64,000 nt of DNA from Phragmites australis. Its lineage: Eukaryota; Streptophyta; Magnoliopsida; Poales; Poaceae. Below the pieces are notes generated by a model. The model was not told the origin of the DNA, searched no databases, and worked only from the letters and a program-made list of their open reading frames with translations. Shown in pieces: positions 33,918-45,241 of the stretch. The translations under genes were made by a program, and so were the position numbers. Every line of letters begins with the position of its first letter. The first letter of the stretch is position 1. Where the stretch lies: contig NC_084933.1 of NCBI RefSeq assembly GCF_958298935.1, positions 2,835,001-2,899,000 on the forward strand, in the 5' to 3' direction.

Positions 33918-34270
33918 CTTGATGGAGCAGACAGGCCGTCTGAGCTTGTGTGCAACCTTGCATATATGTATGACCTTGTTGAATGTGAGGTGTGTGGCCA
34001 TTCAAAGTTGCCCATGGTGTAAGGCATGCACAAGATAATCCACATGGAGAACATGCATGCATTCATGAATTTCATTTCATTTTCAGGAATCTTTCCATTG
34101 ACATGCTCTGGTATCTGCAACTCGAACTAGATGTGGCATCATACGTGAAGCTGATGGCATCGATCGTTGTAGCCACTCTTGGCGCGTCGCACACTGCAGA
34201 TTATTTTCCTTTTGGAAGGATGCACACTATAGATGGGGAGAACGTCAATATATGAAGAAGAGGTGAAATG
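33918..34270 (+). repeat. duplicated segment A (left copy, flanking the copia element)
   Basis: CTTGATGG, GTCTGAGCTTGTGTGCAACC, ATATATGTATGACC, GAGAACATGC and GAAGCTGATGGCA occur here in the same order as at 40939-41330, with many changes. It abuts the left LTR of the copia element; its copy follows the truncated right LTR. It has no recognisable coding content. Confidence 0.6.
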
Positions 34271-34294
34271 GTGGCAATAGATATACGTATGCGC

Positions 34295-35050
34295 TGTTGG
34301 ATAAGAATGCACTTCCAAATTTAATTTAATTTCTAAATATAATTGAACATGAGCAAATCGACTACTATTATTATACTGCAAGAGCCTATCCTAGATATAT
34401 ATATCTCTATAATATGTTCCAGACGAAAGCAAATGGAAAACAAGTATGCAGTGAACGTACATGTCGACAATGTGAGATGCAGAGGCTCCTGTGATAGAGA
34501 TACAGCAGATGATGATGAAGATGACGTAGAGGAAGCAGACTGTGATGATGTAGAGAAAGCAAATCGTGAGCAGTCGCACTGAGCGCTTCCCAAAAAAATT
34601 ATTCTTCCTATCCCGGTGCAAGATCCCAAGGGCGATAGGTTCCGGATATCTGCTCTCTCGATCGCCGGTGTATGCCAGTGGAGTGGGACAGAGCAGACTA
34701 TGTATGGCAGCACAACAGAGAGAAAATAGGCAAAGCTCTAATTGCGTATGCATATATCTTTTGTGGTCCCAGCATATATATATAGATAGGATTACGTGGT
34801 TGAGACGTGTGCCCGCACCTTTTGCCCCAGACCTGGCCCGGCGAGACAAGGTATGCAAGCACACTGTGTGTTCTCCTAGTCCCCTCATTCACACTAAGTG
34901 GGTGGAGTACACAATTTCTTTTAAATTGGTTTCCCTCCATCTCCATAGCAAGATAGGATTAAAAAACTATAATATTATTTCACATGTTGGGTATTTGAGA
35001 TTTATTTGAAATTACACAAATATAATAGACCAAACTCATATATTCTAACA
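34295..35050 (-). mobile_element. 3' LTR of the copia element
   Basis: TG at 34295 (TGTTGGATAAGAATGCAC) and CA at 35050 (ATATATTCTAACA) bound 756 bp. On the minus strand it starts TGTTAGAATATATGAG after ATCTGGTGATGGAT, a purine-rich tract. It is homologous to 39543-39951 plus 40791-40830, which is the right LTR. A TATATATATAG sequence lies near 34778. It is diverged from its partner, so the insertion is old. Confidence 0.7.
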
Positions 35051-35602
35051 ATCCATCACCAGATTTCAAAGTCCCGCATTGATTTGTCTGTTTCCAATAC
35101 TATTTGATATACCAGTGTTTCGATGAAGACTTGTTAGGGTTTAACATCCACCTAAAGCATTAAGCTACACTCATTTACAACTTGGACAGTGGACTATCTT
35201 GAATTACAAGTTTTGTGCAAACAAGTTTCACTTAAAGTTATAATTGATACTTGGCTGTCAGTAGCTTACCCCTCGGGTAGAGCATATAAGTCATACTAAT
35301 TGGTCTATTCATGAGTTTATTAGATATTACAAAAGTCTCATATATTGTGACCAACCCTCACGCTTATATATATGTGTGTGTGTTGTTTCAAGAATGCCAT
35401 GTAGAATAGCATCTTTATTAATTAAAGCCAACAAAACACATTAAGATAATAGCCAACCCATATTACATATTTCGAGAGTATTACATCTTCACTAGAATGG
35501 GTTGTGTAGTACTCTCCTTTAGTTAACCAATAGCTTATTATTCACAAATCCAAATTTACGGGATCTCCGATCACATAGGTTGGGTTACCACTATGGTATA
35601 AC
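35051..35602 (-). other. 3' noncoding region of the copia element
   Basis: Lies between the pol stop (35603) and the 3' LTR. It has no coding potential. It holds short (TA)n and (TG)n tracts near 35366. Confidence 0.6.
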
Positions 35603-38600
35603 TCACATGGGTCTCATACCTATCTCCTTCAATGCATTATCTATCACATTCTGTGATAGTTCTTTTGTAAATTGATATGTTAGATTGTTAGCTATTTTGA
35701 TATAATCCAAAGCTATCACTCTAAAGTTCCTCAGTTTTCTGACAGATTTTGATCGTCTCTTTACATGTCTTGATGATTTCATGTTGTCCTTAGAACTATT
35801 CTCTTTAACAATAACCGTTTGATTGTTACAGTTCATAAGAATAACCGGTATTGATTTTTCGACCACTGACAAATCCATCAGGAGATCATATAGCCATTCT
35901 GCCTCAACAGTGACTATATCTAATATTGTGAGTTCTTCTTCCATGGCTGACCTCATCAATATGGTTTGCTTGCAAGACCTCCATGAGATAGCAGCACTGC
36001 TAAGAATAATACATATCCACTTGTGGCTTTAATCAAATCAGCATCGAATATCCAGTTTGAATCACTATAACCCTCCAATATTGATTGGTACACATTATAG
36101 TGAAGTCCATAATTCATAGTATCTAGCAGGTAACGCATGATTCGCTCAAACGCAAGCCAATGATCATCACTCAGGTTAGAAGTAAGCTGGCTTAATTTGC
36201 TCATAGCAAATGAGATATCAGGCCTTGTAGCACTAGCTAGGTACATGAGTGATCCAATAATCTGAGAGTAACTCAGTTGATCCCTAACAATCCTTTTATT
36301 CTTTCGAAGTATTAGGTTAGGATTGTATGATGTTAGAGCGATCTTGCTATCCATGTAGCCATACAAGTTCAAGACTTTTTCCACATAATGGGATTGCAAA
36401 AGTATAATTCCATTCTTACATTTGATAAACTTGATGTTAAAATCACATAAGCCTCTCTCAGATCTTTCATATCAAAATTTTGAGACAAATATGGCTTAAC
36501 TTCATTTATCACATCAAAATTTGTTCCAGAAATCAGTATGTCATCAACATACATACACAGAATAACTCCCTCACCCCCACCATGGTGATAATACACGCAT
36601 TTATTAGCTTCATTAACTAAAAAGCTCGCATATGTTAAAGTTCCATTGAACATCTCATGCCATTTCTTAAGAGGTTGTTTAAGACTATACAAAAATTTCA
36701 ATAGCTTACATATCATGTCCTCATGACCTTCTACTACAAACACATCAGGTTAATTCATATAAATTTTCTCATCCAACTCTCCATTAAGGAAAGATATCTT
36801 AGTGTCAATCTGATGAACGAGAAGACCATGTGAGCTAACCAAGAAAAGTAGAACTCTTATCATGGTCAGTCTAACGACAGTTGAATAAATATCAAAGAAA
36901 ATCTTCATCTTCTTTTGGGATATAACCATTGGCCAGAAATCGAGCCTTATACTTTTCGATAGTGTCATCAGACCTAAGCTTCTTTTTTAACACCTACATA
37001 TAACCTATAGGTTTACAACCATAAAGTCGATCTGTGACTTCCTAAGTCCCATTGGCGAGTATGGAATCCATCTCACTACAAATTGTCTCCTTCCGGTAGT
37101 CTGCATTTAGAGATGCATATACTTCTGAAATAGACTTGAAAGTGCCATCCACAATATACATAGTGAAACCATCACCAAAGGATTTTATTGTCCATTGTCT
37201 CTTACTCCTCCTTGGGGTCTTACTGTCATCCTCTTCAGGAACTAGCTCATGTGTTTACTCAAAATACTCAAGTGGTGTGATAGGTTCAGGTATTATCTCA
37301 AAGGTTTGACTAGAAGTGTTATATATATTCTTTATAGGAAAAATATTATCAAAGAAAGTAGCATCTCTAGACTCTATAGTTATATCGACAAGCATGGCAG
37401 ATATCTTATATTTAATTATTAAAAACCTTTAGGCAATGTTATGATGAGTATATTGTAGAAAGACACAATCCACAGTTTTAGATCCCAGCTTACACTTTTT
37501 AGTTATTAGTATATTGATCTTTTTGCCAAGCATCCCCAAGTATGTAAATAAGAAAGTGGTGTTTTTTCTTCATTCTCATTTTTCATTTGGGGTTTTCTCC
37601 TTATTCTTAGTAGTAACTCTATTTAGAACATGACACAAAGTCAACAAGGCCTACCCCACCATGCCATAGATAATCTCGCAGTATCCATTATGGTATTAAC
37701 CAAGTTAGTCAGTGTGCGATTCTTCCTTTTAGCTTTCCTGTTTGATTGTGGTGAATAGGGAGGCATTCTCTCATGAATAATTTCATGTTCTTTACAAAAT
37801 AAGTCAAAAGTACTAAAGAAATACTATCCACCATGATCTAACCTAAGTCTTTTGATTTTTCTTTTCAATTGATTTTTAGTTTCTGCCTTATAGATTTTAA
37901 AGTCGTCTAGAGCCTCATCTTTTGTTTTCAAAAAATATGCATAGCATAATCTAGACGCATCATCAATTAAAGTTATGAAATATCTTTTTCCAACATTCGT
38001 CAACACACCATTCATTTCGCAAAGATCTGGATGTATGAGTTCATGTGGTGCCAAATTTCTCTCCTCAGTAGCCTTGTGAGGCTTATAAGGTTTCTTAGAT
38101 TACATGTAACTTTAGCACTTAGAACCCTTGAGAATGAAAAATTTTAGAATTAAATTCAAGCTAAAAAGTCGAGATATACAACCAAAATTTATGTAACATA
38201 ACCGAGAGTGCCAAACACTAGCATCATCTACATTAACATTGCCACAAATATGGCTCATAGATTTATTGTAGAAATCAAAAAGGGAAAAACGGAACAAGCC
38301 TTCACACTCATAACCTTTACCAATAAAAAATTCATGTTTCGACATGAAAACTTTATTAGACTCAAATACCACCTTAAACTCGTCTCTATAGAGAAAGAAA
38401 CCACTAACTAGATTTTTGTTTAGTGAAGGGATATGCTTCACATTCCTTAGATGCACGATTCTTTACCGAAGTAAACTTCAGATCTACCATGACAACACTA
38501 TTAACAGAAACATATGACCCATTTCTCATTAGGAGGGAAGAATCCTGAGCAACCTAATAAGAAGAGAACATTAAAATGTTATCACACATGAGTACATTAT

Positions 38601-39506
38601 CCCCAGTATCAATCCACTAATTGGTAGACTAATTCACTAAAAGAACAAGAGGTAAATTACCATACCCAGTAGCTCCATCTTCAGTGTTGCCAATGATCAT
38701 TTTGACAAACTTGATGTTCTTTCCTTGATTAACCTTTTTCCCTTTGCGGTGTTGACAATCTTTAGCCCAATGTCCAAACTTACCGCACATGAAAAAAGGT
38801 TTATCATCTTTGTTCGTCTTCTTCTTTAAGTTGGTGGTTTCTTTTGCCTGATTATTTTTTCCATTGAACTTGACATTAGAAGACGGTTGTACCATATTTG
38901 CGCTAGATTATCCCTTGCCTCCTCTGGTATGCACATCTTTAGCCAAAGCTTTCTCCTCAATATCAAGAGACGCGATCAGACTCTCAATAGAGATTTCTTG
39001 TCTCTTGTGTTTAGAGCAGTGGCAAAATTCCTCCACGAGGGAGGTAATTTGGCAATGATGGCCCCAACCACAAACCTGACGGATAATTCACACTTTAAGA
39101 GTTCAAGTTCCTTTACAATGCACCGAATCTCATGATCCTGCTCGACTACAGAATAGTTATCAATCATCTTGTAGTCATGATACTGCTACATGACATAAAG
39201 TTCACTGCATGCATCTAACGCAACAAATTTAGCATTAAATGTGTCCCATAACTCCTTTGCGTCCTTTATATGCACATACACATCACATAGACGATCAACA
39301 AGAGCACTAAAAATACATCCTACAAAGAGTGTGTTGGCTTACTCGAACTTTTTCTCCTAATTAGAGGAAAGAGTTCATGTAGGTTTACCATACACAATCC
39401 ACTATCAATTCATAGCCGTAAGTCACAGAGTGGTTGTGACATGCCATTTCTTAAAGTGCACACCGGTAAACTTGTTCGGCCTTATTGCCTCGGTAAAACT
39501 AGCCAT
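35603..39506 (-). pseudogene. Ty1/copia gag-pol, heavily decayed
   Basis: All copia domains are present in order on the minus strand, in broken frames. Gag starts at ATG 39506 (MASFTEAIRPNKFTGVHFKK) and continues at 38976-39167 (IIAKLPPSWRNFATAL). The nucleocapsid knuckle lies near 38790 (FFMCGKFGHWAKDC; the first Cys is Phe). A GAG-pre-integrase segment spans 38112-38456 (WHSRLCYINFGCIS). Integrase is at 37824-38054 (HPDLCEMNGVLTNVGKRYF, LIDDASRLCYAYFLKTKDE). RT covers 36369-36968 with HQIDTKISFLNGELDEKIYM and the catalytic YVDDIL. RNase H covers 35603-36399 (SDSNWIFDADLIKATSGYV and SSKDNMKSSRHVKRRSKS). It has many stops and frameshifts and a mutated zinc knuckle, so no protein can be made. 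LTRs flank it at 34295-35050 and 39543 onward. Confidence 0.9.
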
Positions 39507-39542
39507 TATTAAATCAAAGTACATGTGATAAGGTTTTTTGAT

Positions 39543-39951
39543 AGTTGGATAAAAACACACTTTTAGATTTAATTTAAATCCTAAATGTAACATGAACATG
39601 AACAAATCGATTAGTATTATCGTATTGTAAGAGTCTATTCTAGACATATATCTCTGTAATATGTTCCGGGACGAAAGCAGTAGCAAAATAGGTATGACAA
39701 ACATGATGGATCATAATGACCGTACCTATCGGCAGCGTGAGATGCAGAGGCCCCTGTGACACACGACGATGAAGTGGATGTAGAGGAAGCAGTCCGTGAT
39801 GATGTAGAGAAACTAGCTCATGAGCAGTCACGCTGAGTGCTTTCTAAAAACTTTATTCGTCCTCTCTCAATCCAGGATCCCAAGAGCGATGGGTTCCGGA
39901 AACCTGCTCTCTCGATCGCCAGTGCACTTCAGTGAGTGGGACGGAACAGAC
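39543..39951 (-). mobile_element. 5' LTR of the copia element, part 1 (interrupted)
   Basis: Homologous to 34295-34700 in the left LTR: AGTTGGATAAAAACACAC, AATATGTTCC, GTGAGATGCAGAGGCCCCTG, CGATCGCC. The first base pair TG has become AG. It is cut at 39951 by a solo gypsy LTR and resumes at 40791. The primer site next to it on the minus strand is too decayed to read with confidence. Confidence 0.7.
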
Positions 39952-40790
39952 TGATGAGAGGATGGCCCGATCTTCCGAAGGTAATGTGATAAGTCGATTA
40001 GTGGAGTTTTGACGTTGATGATCCAAATGCTCTGACTAGAACAGATCAAGAACCATCACAACCACTACTCCGTGGTTATCAATCGTACCGAACTCTATTG
40101 ACCTCGTCAAGAAGATTTTTACTGCAAGCAAATCGAGAATACAAGCAAGAACAAGGTAAATGCAATCTGAATATTGCTAATTACCAATGTCAAACTCGGG
40201 TTAGGGTTTCACAAACCGATATACAGTGAAACTGACTAAAATAGAATAATCTAAGTAAAATCTGAGTCTAAACTATGATGACTACTGTATATATAGGGGG
40301 ACATGAACAGGTTGACATAGGGTTGTGCGGCCACGGGGAGATACGTACACAACCTGGATTCGAACCCCGACACGTTTACAAAATCTGACAAGGCCCAACA
40401 CGGTGATGCAACACCTTATTTTTTAGACTATGATTAATTCCTAAGAAATCTAAAGGTGAGACCAGATCCGTTGGAAATGACTCGATATAAGCTTTCTAGT
40501 GAGTCCAAGAACACTTTAATTGGACTCTGTACGTGAAAGTTATGCTCATTTTATTGATGTGTTATCCTGAGACTCCGAACAGAATTTGGAGTCCAACTTA
40601 ATGTCGATTTTGAGTCCGAATAGACTTAACCTTCTAGGAATGATGTCCAGATGATATTGTAGTGCTTCTCTTATATTTTTAAGTAATAAAATATCACAGG
40701 ATTTAGTAGTACCTATTCTTTATCAAGAAATTTTAAATAACGAGAAACAAGTTCACCTTATACATACCCAAAAGAGTGATATCCTCGTCA
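39952..40790 (-). mobile_element. solo gypsy LTR inserted in the copia LTR, with 5 bp target duplication
   Basis: On the minus strand it runs from TGACGAGGATATCACTC (40790) to CTCATCA (39952), 839 bp. It is flanked by CAGAC (39947-39951) and CAGAT (40791-40795), a near-perfect 5 bp target duplication. The copia LTR sequence AAAATAGGCAAAGC continues across the insertion. It is the same family as the plus-strand LTR at 62522-63428: shared TGACGAGGAYATCACTC start, TTTGGATCATCAACGTC, and CTCATCA end. A TATA-like CTATATATACAG lies near 40295 on the minus strand. Confidence 0.85.
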
Positions 40791-40935
40791 CAGATCATAT
40801 GCAGCATAAAGAAAATAGGCAAAGCCCTTGCTGTGTAAATGGATCAGAAGGAAAAGGTCAGGATCAAAGCACTTTATCTTATTGCGGAGCGACGTGTCAC
40901 CACCTGAACGGATCTTGCGGGGCGTACACCTGAAT
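40791..40935 (-). mobile_element. 5' LTR of the copia element, part 2 (truncated)
   Basis: Sequence after the solo LTR (TATGCAGCATAAAGAAAATAGGCAAAGC) continues homology to 34700-34735 of the left LTR, then homology fades near 40830. The remaining ~300 bp of the LTR is missing, and segment A' follows. Confidence 0.5.
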
Positions 40936-40938
40936 TCA

Positions 40939-41330
40939 CTTGATGGGGGCAGGCAAGCCATCTGAGTTTGTGTGCAACCTTGTATATATGTATGACCACG
41001 TTGGATGGATGGATATGCGGTGTGTGTCTCTTCAAAGTTTTGCCTATGGTGTAGGGCAGAAGATAGAGAATTATTCCGTCGAAAATATATCAATGGAGAA
41101 CATGCGTGCATGGACGGAGAAAAAGGGATGGATTTCATTTTATGGACATTGGACTAGAACTGAAGAAATTAAGATTATCTTTGCTTCTATCGTTGTATAA
41201 TGGTGACGGCAACATCCATCGATTTCTTTTTCAGGAAGGAATCTGCATGCAACTTGAACTAGCGACGATGTGGTAGTGTACATGAAGCTGATGGCAGCAT
41301 AGATTGGTAGAGCGTCTATTGAGAAGAGGT
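40939..41330 (+). repeat. duplicated segment A' (right copy)
   Basis: Direct, diverged copy of 33918-34270 (CTTGATGG, CATCTGAGTTTGTGTGCAACC, ATATATGTATGACC, ATGAAGCTGATGGCA, GAAGAGGTGAAA). It lies to the right of the truncated copia LTR, whereas copy A lies left of the other LTR. Confidence 0.6.
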
Positions 41331-41492
41331 GAAAAGGAAATACATATCTGGATTTACCTTGTACCCAAATGGATATGCAAGATCATCGCAGATAGCTACT
41401 CCTGACAACAAAAAGATACAACTTTTGTACAAGTAGTGAGTCCTCCTAAACAAGTGATATTGGAGATCTTCGCTAACATGGGTGGAAGTTTA

Positions 41493-41849
41493 GGCCTCCT
41501 TTGGATTATAGGATTTTCATAGGAGTTTTGGAGGATTTCAATTTTTAGGATTTTTTTATAAGGGTCCTTTGGAACAAATGAATGACTTGTCAAATTCCTA
41601 TGAAAATCCCATGAAATTACTTCTTTCGTAGGAATTTTGGAGAAAATGTAACATGAGGTTCAACCTCGTAGAAAATTTCCTTTATGTCTATCTCTCTCAT
41701 CTGATTCCCGTGTTTTTCCTGCGCTTCATCCAAACGATCATTCTTGCAATTTTCATATGTTTTTCCATTCCATAAGATTCAAGATGCTAGGGCATTCCAA
41801 TCCTGTATTTTTCCTATTCTTTTGTTTTGAGTGTGTTCCAAAGAGACCC
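41493..41849. mobile_element. Tourist-like (PIF/Harbinger) MITE, 357 bp
   Basis: Terminal inverted repeats GGCCTCCTTTGGA (left) and GGGTCTCTTTGGA (right, reverse complement), flanked on both sides by TTA (41490-41492 and 41850-41852). TTA is the expected 3 bp target of PIF/Harbinger elements. It has no coding sequence. Confidence 0.75.
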
Positions 41850-41852
41850 TTA

Positions 41853-43797
41853 GCAATAAATTATGCGCTTGAATTTATTCTACCTTTGTTTCAATAATAT
41901 AGTGCGCTCACTATATATATAGAGCTTAAAACAGCTTGTTGCATCGAATTCGGATTCGACAAAGGTGTGGCACAGTAGCAGCCACATCTGAAATACTGAT
42001 ACATCCAAATGCCTAGTATCATATCAGATACCATATCTGATACTGATACATGCTAGATACTCGACGGATATATATCCACCAAGTATCTAAATAAAAATAA
42101 ATATTAAAAATTCTAATACTCCTTGGATACTTGTGGGACACATTTAAGATATGGTTCAGTCGCATCTCTCGGCCGCACAACCTAATGACATTGCATCTCC
42201 TAGCTACATCTTCCACTCCCAGTTGCATCTCCCACGCATCTCTCTCGCCCGTCACCACCACACCCGCAATGCCAACAGTGACGCCCTCCATCACCTGCCG
42301 ACGGCGAGTTCCTCTCCTCCTTGGCTCCCTCTTTTTCTCCTTCTTTCTTCTCATCCATGTTCTTCTGATTTTTTGCTGTCTGTGACCAGGTGATCGTGTG
42401 CGGGCGATGGAAGGCAGGAAACACTGTGTGTGGGGGGTGGCTGCGAGACGGCGTTTGGGGTTGTGATTGTCGTTGAAGCAACCTCCCTCGCCAGCTTGCC
42501 CAACCCCAACGGCCTGAGGACGATGGTGAAGCCTATGTCACTGCTACACGCTAATCTATTATGTATTAGCTAGTGGTCACGTCTAGTGAAATATAAGTTG
42601 GAGACTTGAAGTAGAGTATGAGAGTAACTCATTACTGTTTATTAGGTTTTATGAAAAAATAATGTATCCCTATATCTATATGATCCAATACGGGTACACG
42701 TATCAATGCTTAAAGTCCGTTTAGAACACAGACATTTCACAGAAAATTTTCTGATCGAGTGAGACCGCATGAGAAGATCTGCATGTTCCGAGTTCTGACG
42801 AAGGAGTTGGGTTCGTACGTACGTACGTACGTACGCACGGTGTGGCCCGTGATCACACTGACACTGACAAGAAGCTTCGAGCTTGCTTTGAGCCAGTGTA
42901 GTGTAGGCTTTGCTTGCACGGATCAAATCTCTCCAGCAAATGCTTGCCAGCGATTAGGCAAGAAAGATGGCAGCAGAATCCATGTGTTGATGCACATACA
43001 TCGGCACATGGATTGCCATTGCATATCCGTACGTCACATGGAGGCAGGCGAAAGCATGCATGGGAAACTAGACTTTGGCTGCTCTATAAGTTGCTATTGC
43101 TAGCTATATATATAGACTTTCAGGGTTTAGAGATATCAACCATGCTCCATTGGGTTTAGGGATCGATATCAACCATTCTCCATTGGTCTGGTCACATATA
43201 TACATTTGCAAATAGAAGTGGTGTTTTGGATGTTAACATGTCTCGTAAAAACAGCTTTGACCACCATTGATATATTTATAAACTAGTAAAATCATTATAA
43301 TGATATAACCTTCAGTGTGGGTACATATACAGTTTGATTACTTGCATTCGAGAGGGTTAAAGTCTTCTCGCGTAGCTTCCATTTCAGGAGATTCACCGAC
43401 CAGGTGGTACGTGTTTTCAGGAAGCTTCCTGGCCCCAAATTAATGTAGTAATCAATATTTCAGATGCATGGTAGTCGGTAGATGCCGTGATCGGTGGGCA
43501 ATAAGCTCCAAATTAAGGAGTTGAAACTGAGCTAGCAATGCAAAAGCGTGAGAGATTATTACATGTCACATGCATGCATGGAATTGAAACGTAACTTGTA
43601 TGCTAGACTTTGACTCGGAGGAGGGGTGCTAGCTTATTAGTGCACTGCTCATTTCGATACGTACGTGCTGCCTCGTTGACTACGCAGAGAAAGGTGCGAG
43701 TTCATAAACTATAATTCACAAGTCACAAGCAGAAGCTAGTTACGTATGAGCAGAAGCAGACCATGGTCAGCCTCTATTTTTGGAAGCAAATTTTATA
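41853..43797. other. intergenic DNA with a (CGTA)n microsatellite
   Basis: No gene is supported. A (CGTA)n run spans about 42814-42835. A C-rich patch at 42160-42330 gives overlapping frames on both strands but no domain. Short inverted motifs of TATCAGATAC type lie near 42020-42050. Confidence 0.5.
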
Positions 43798-44098
43798 GGG
43801 CCCGTTTGGCAGAGCTTCTCCTGATTCAAATTTTCTAAAGAAATTGATTCTCTGAGGAAGTGATTCTGTGGCTGAAAGTGATTCTTAATGATTCTCTAGG
43901 ATAAACTCTATGAATCAGGAGAATCAGCTGGTCAGCTCCTCAGGAGAAGCTATTTTTTTCAGCTCCTCAGCTTCTAGTTCATTTCAGTGAATCAGAAAAA
44001 GTGATTCACTCAGGGAGCTAAAGCTAAATTCTGCCGTTTGGCAGAGCTCCTCCAGATTCAGCTCAGAAGCTGAATCTGGAGCTCTGCCAAACGGGCCC
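43798..44098. mobile_element. Foldback MITE, 301 bp, with a terminal hairpin
   Basis: Terminal inverted repeat GGGCCCGTTTGGCAGAGCT at both ends, flanked by ATA (43795-43797 and 44099-44101). The last ~60 bp (44034-44094) form a second palindrome with arms CCGTTTGGCAGAGCTCC and AGATTCAGCT around CAGA, one arm with a 3 bp insertion. The interior is built of repeated GATTC / AGCTCCTCAG motifs. The 3 bp duplication does not match the usual TWA exactly, so the superfamily (PIF/Harbinger or hAT) is left open. Confidence 0.75.
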
Positions 44099-44101
44099 AT
44101 A

Positions 44102-45241
44102 GTATCATGTTCAAACAGATTCTCGTAAAATTTTATCTTGTTATCTATCTCGTGATCTAATAATCATCGAACTGAAGAGAAAAAAAAATAAGTAGTTACG
44201 TATCATAAAAAAAAAATCGTAGAACTAGATCGATAGAATTTGATTCCCTCTGTTTTCCTTTGCTTGTCGGCGCGATATTTCACTCTGCCGCTCTGCTCAT
44301 CTGCTCAAGTTACGGCACAGTACTTCACTCAGGGAGGCGCACCAGACAAGGATCAATCTGGTACGACCGATGTCAACTCAAAGTCGAAAAGGTTGAAATA
44401 AAGGTGACATGACCTGAAATTATTGGGAACACAACACACACGCTCAAACACTGAACCACCAACACCAAACGGCCGATGGACCTGTCTAGTACAGGGAAAG
44501 GCAACCAGGGCAGGAGAGGAACTTAGAAAAGGTGGCGAATAATCTGCCGATCACCGGGCTGATTGAGCAGCAAACGCAGTACGACGCCGGCCAACCCAAC
44601 CGGCTGCATATCAATCATGCAGTTGCAGTTGCAGTTGCAGCACGGCGAGGTGGTGGCGATGATTGCAGCAGAGGTTCAGGTCTCCCTTTCGTGCATAACA
44701 GCAAGCCTCTACTGTCCCGTAAGCAATTGTTCAGAAAGAGTCCAAAGTCCTAACCGCTAAGCACCATATGTACGTGCACGTTTGTTGCCATATGTACCAA
44801 ACGCAACTTTAATTTGCAGGGTCTGAATTTGCCACGCTCTGCTTGTACCACCAATGTACAAAGTTGTTAGGGTGGTACGTACATATGGTCATATGTCGCG
44901 GCCAAGAGCCGACACGTACGTTCAGGGATTTTTAGGGTCACGTATATATTTCAACGTTGCTACGTTAGCCAACTCTTGAGGGTAAATTGGCTGTGTGCAT
45001 CCCAATCGGTGCAAAGGCCGGAAGATAAACTCCTAAAGATCGTACAGTCGACTCCGATGGATTTGTTCCCGTCTAAAAACAGATCAGTTGGGCCGTGGCT
45101 TAACCCAAGCGTAAAAATATCGTATATATTGGTATACATCAGTCATCTTATATGTTATCCCATGTAATATCACGTACGATTTTAGTTGATGTGGAGAGAG
45201 AGTAAGAGGTGAGAAAAGGAAATCATTGTTTGGCACTAAAA
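44102..45241. other. intergenic DNA, no gene supported
   Basis: Two overlapping short frames near 44532-44760 contain a GCAGTT repeat (Gln/Leu/Val runs). They look like low-complexity artefacts. No element ends were recognised. Confidence 0.45.

Noticed and set aside
34333..35009. Several overlapping frames of 80-165 codons
   Set aside because: They cover the copia LTR, have Ser/Cys/Ile-rich random composition and match no family.
40340..40375. B-box-like GGTTCGAATCC on the minus strand suggesting a tRNA or SINE
   Set aside because: No A box at the right distance and the sequence is part of the solo gypsy LTR.
40940..41200. Plus-strand frame of 86 codons in segment A'
   Set aside because: The matching position in segment A is not open in the same way, so the frame is not conserved.
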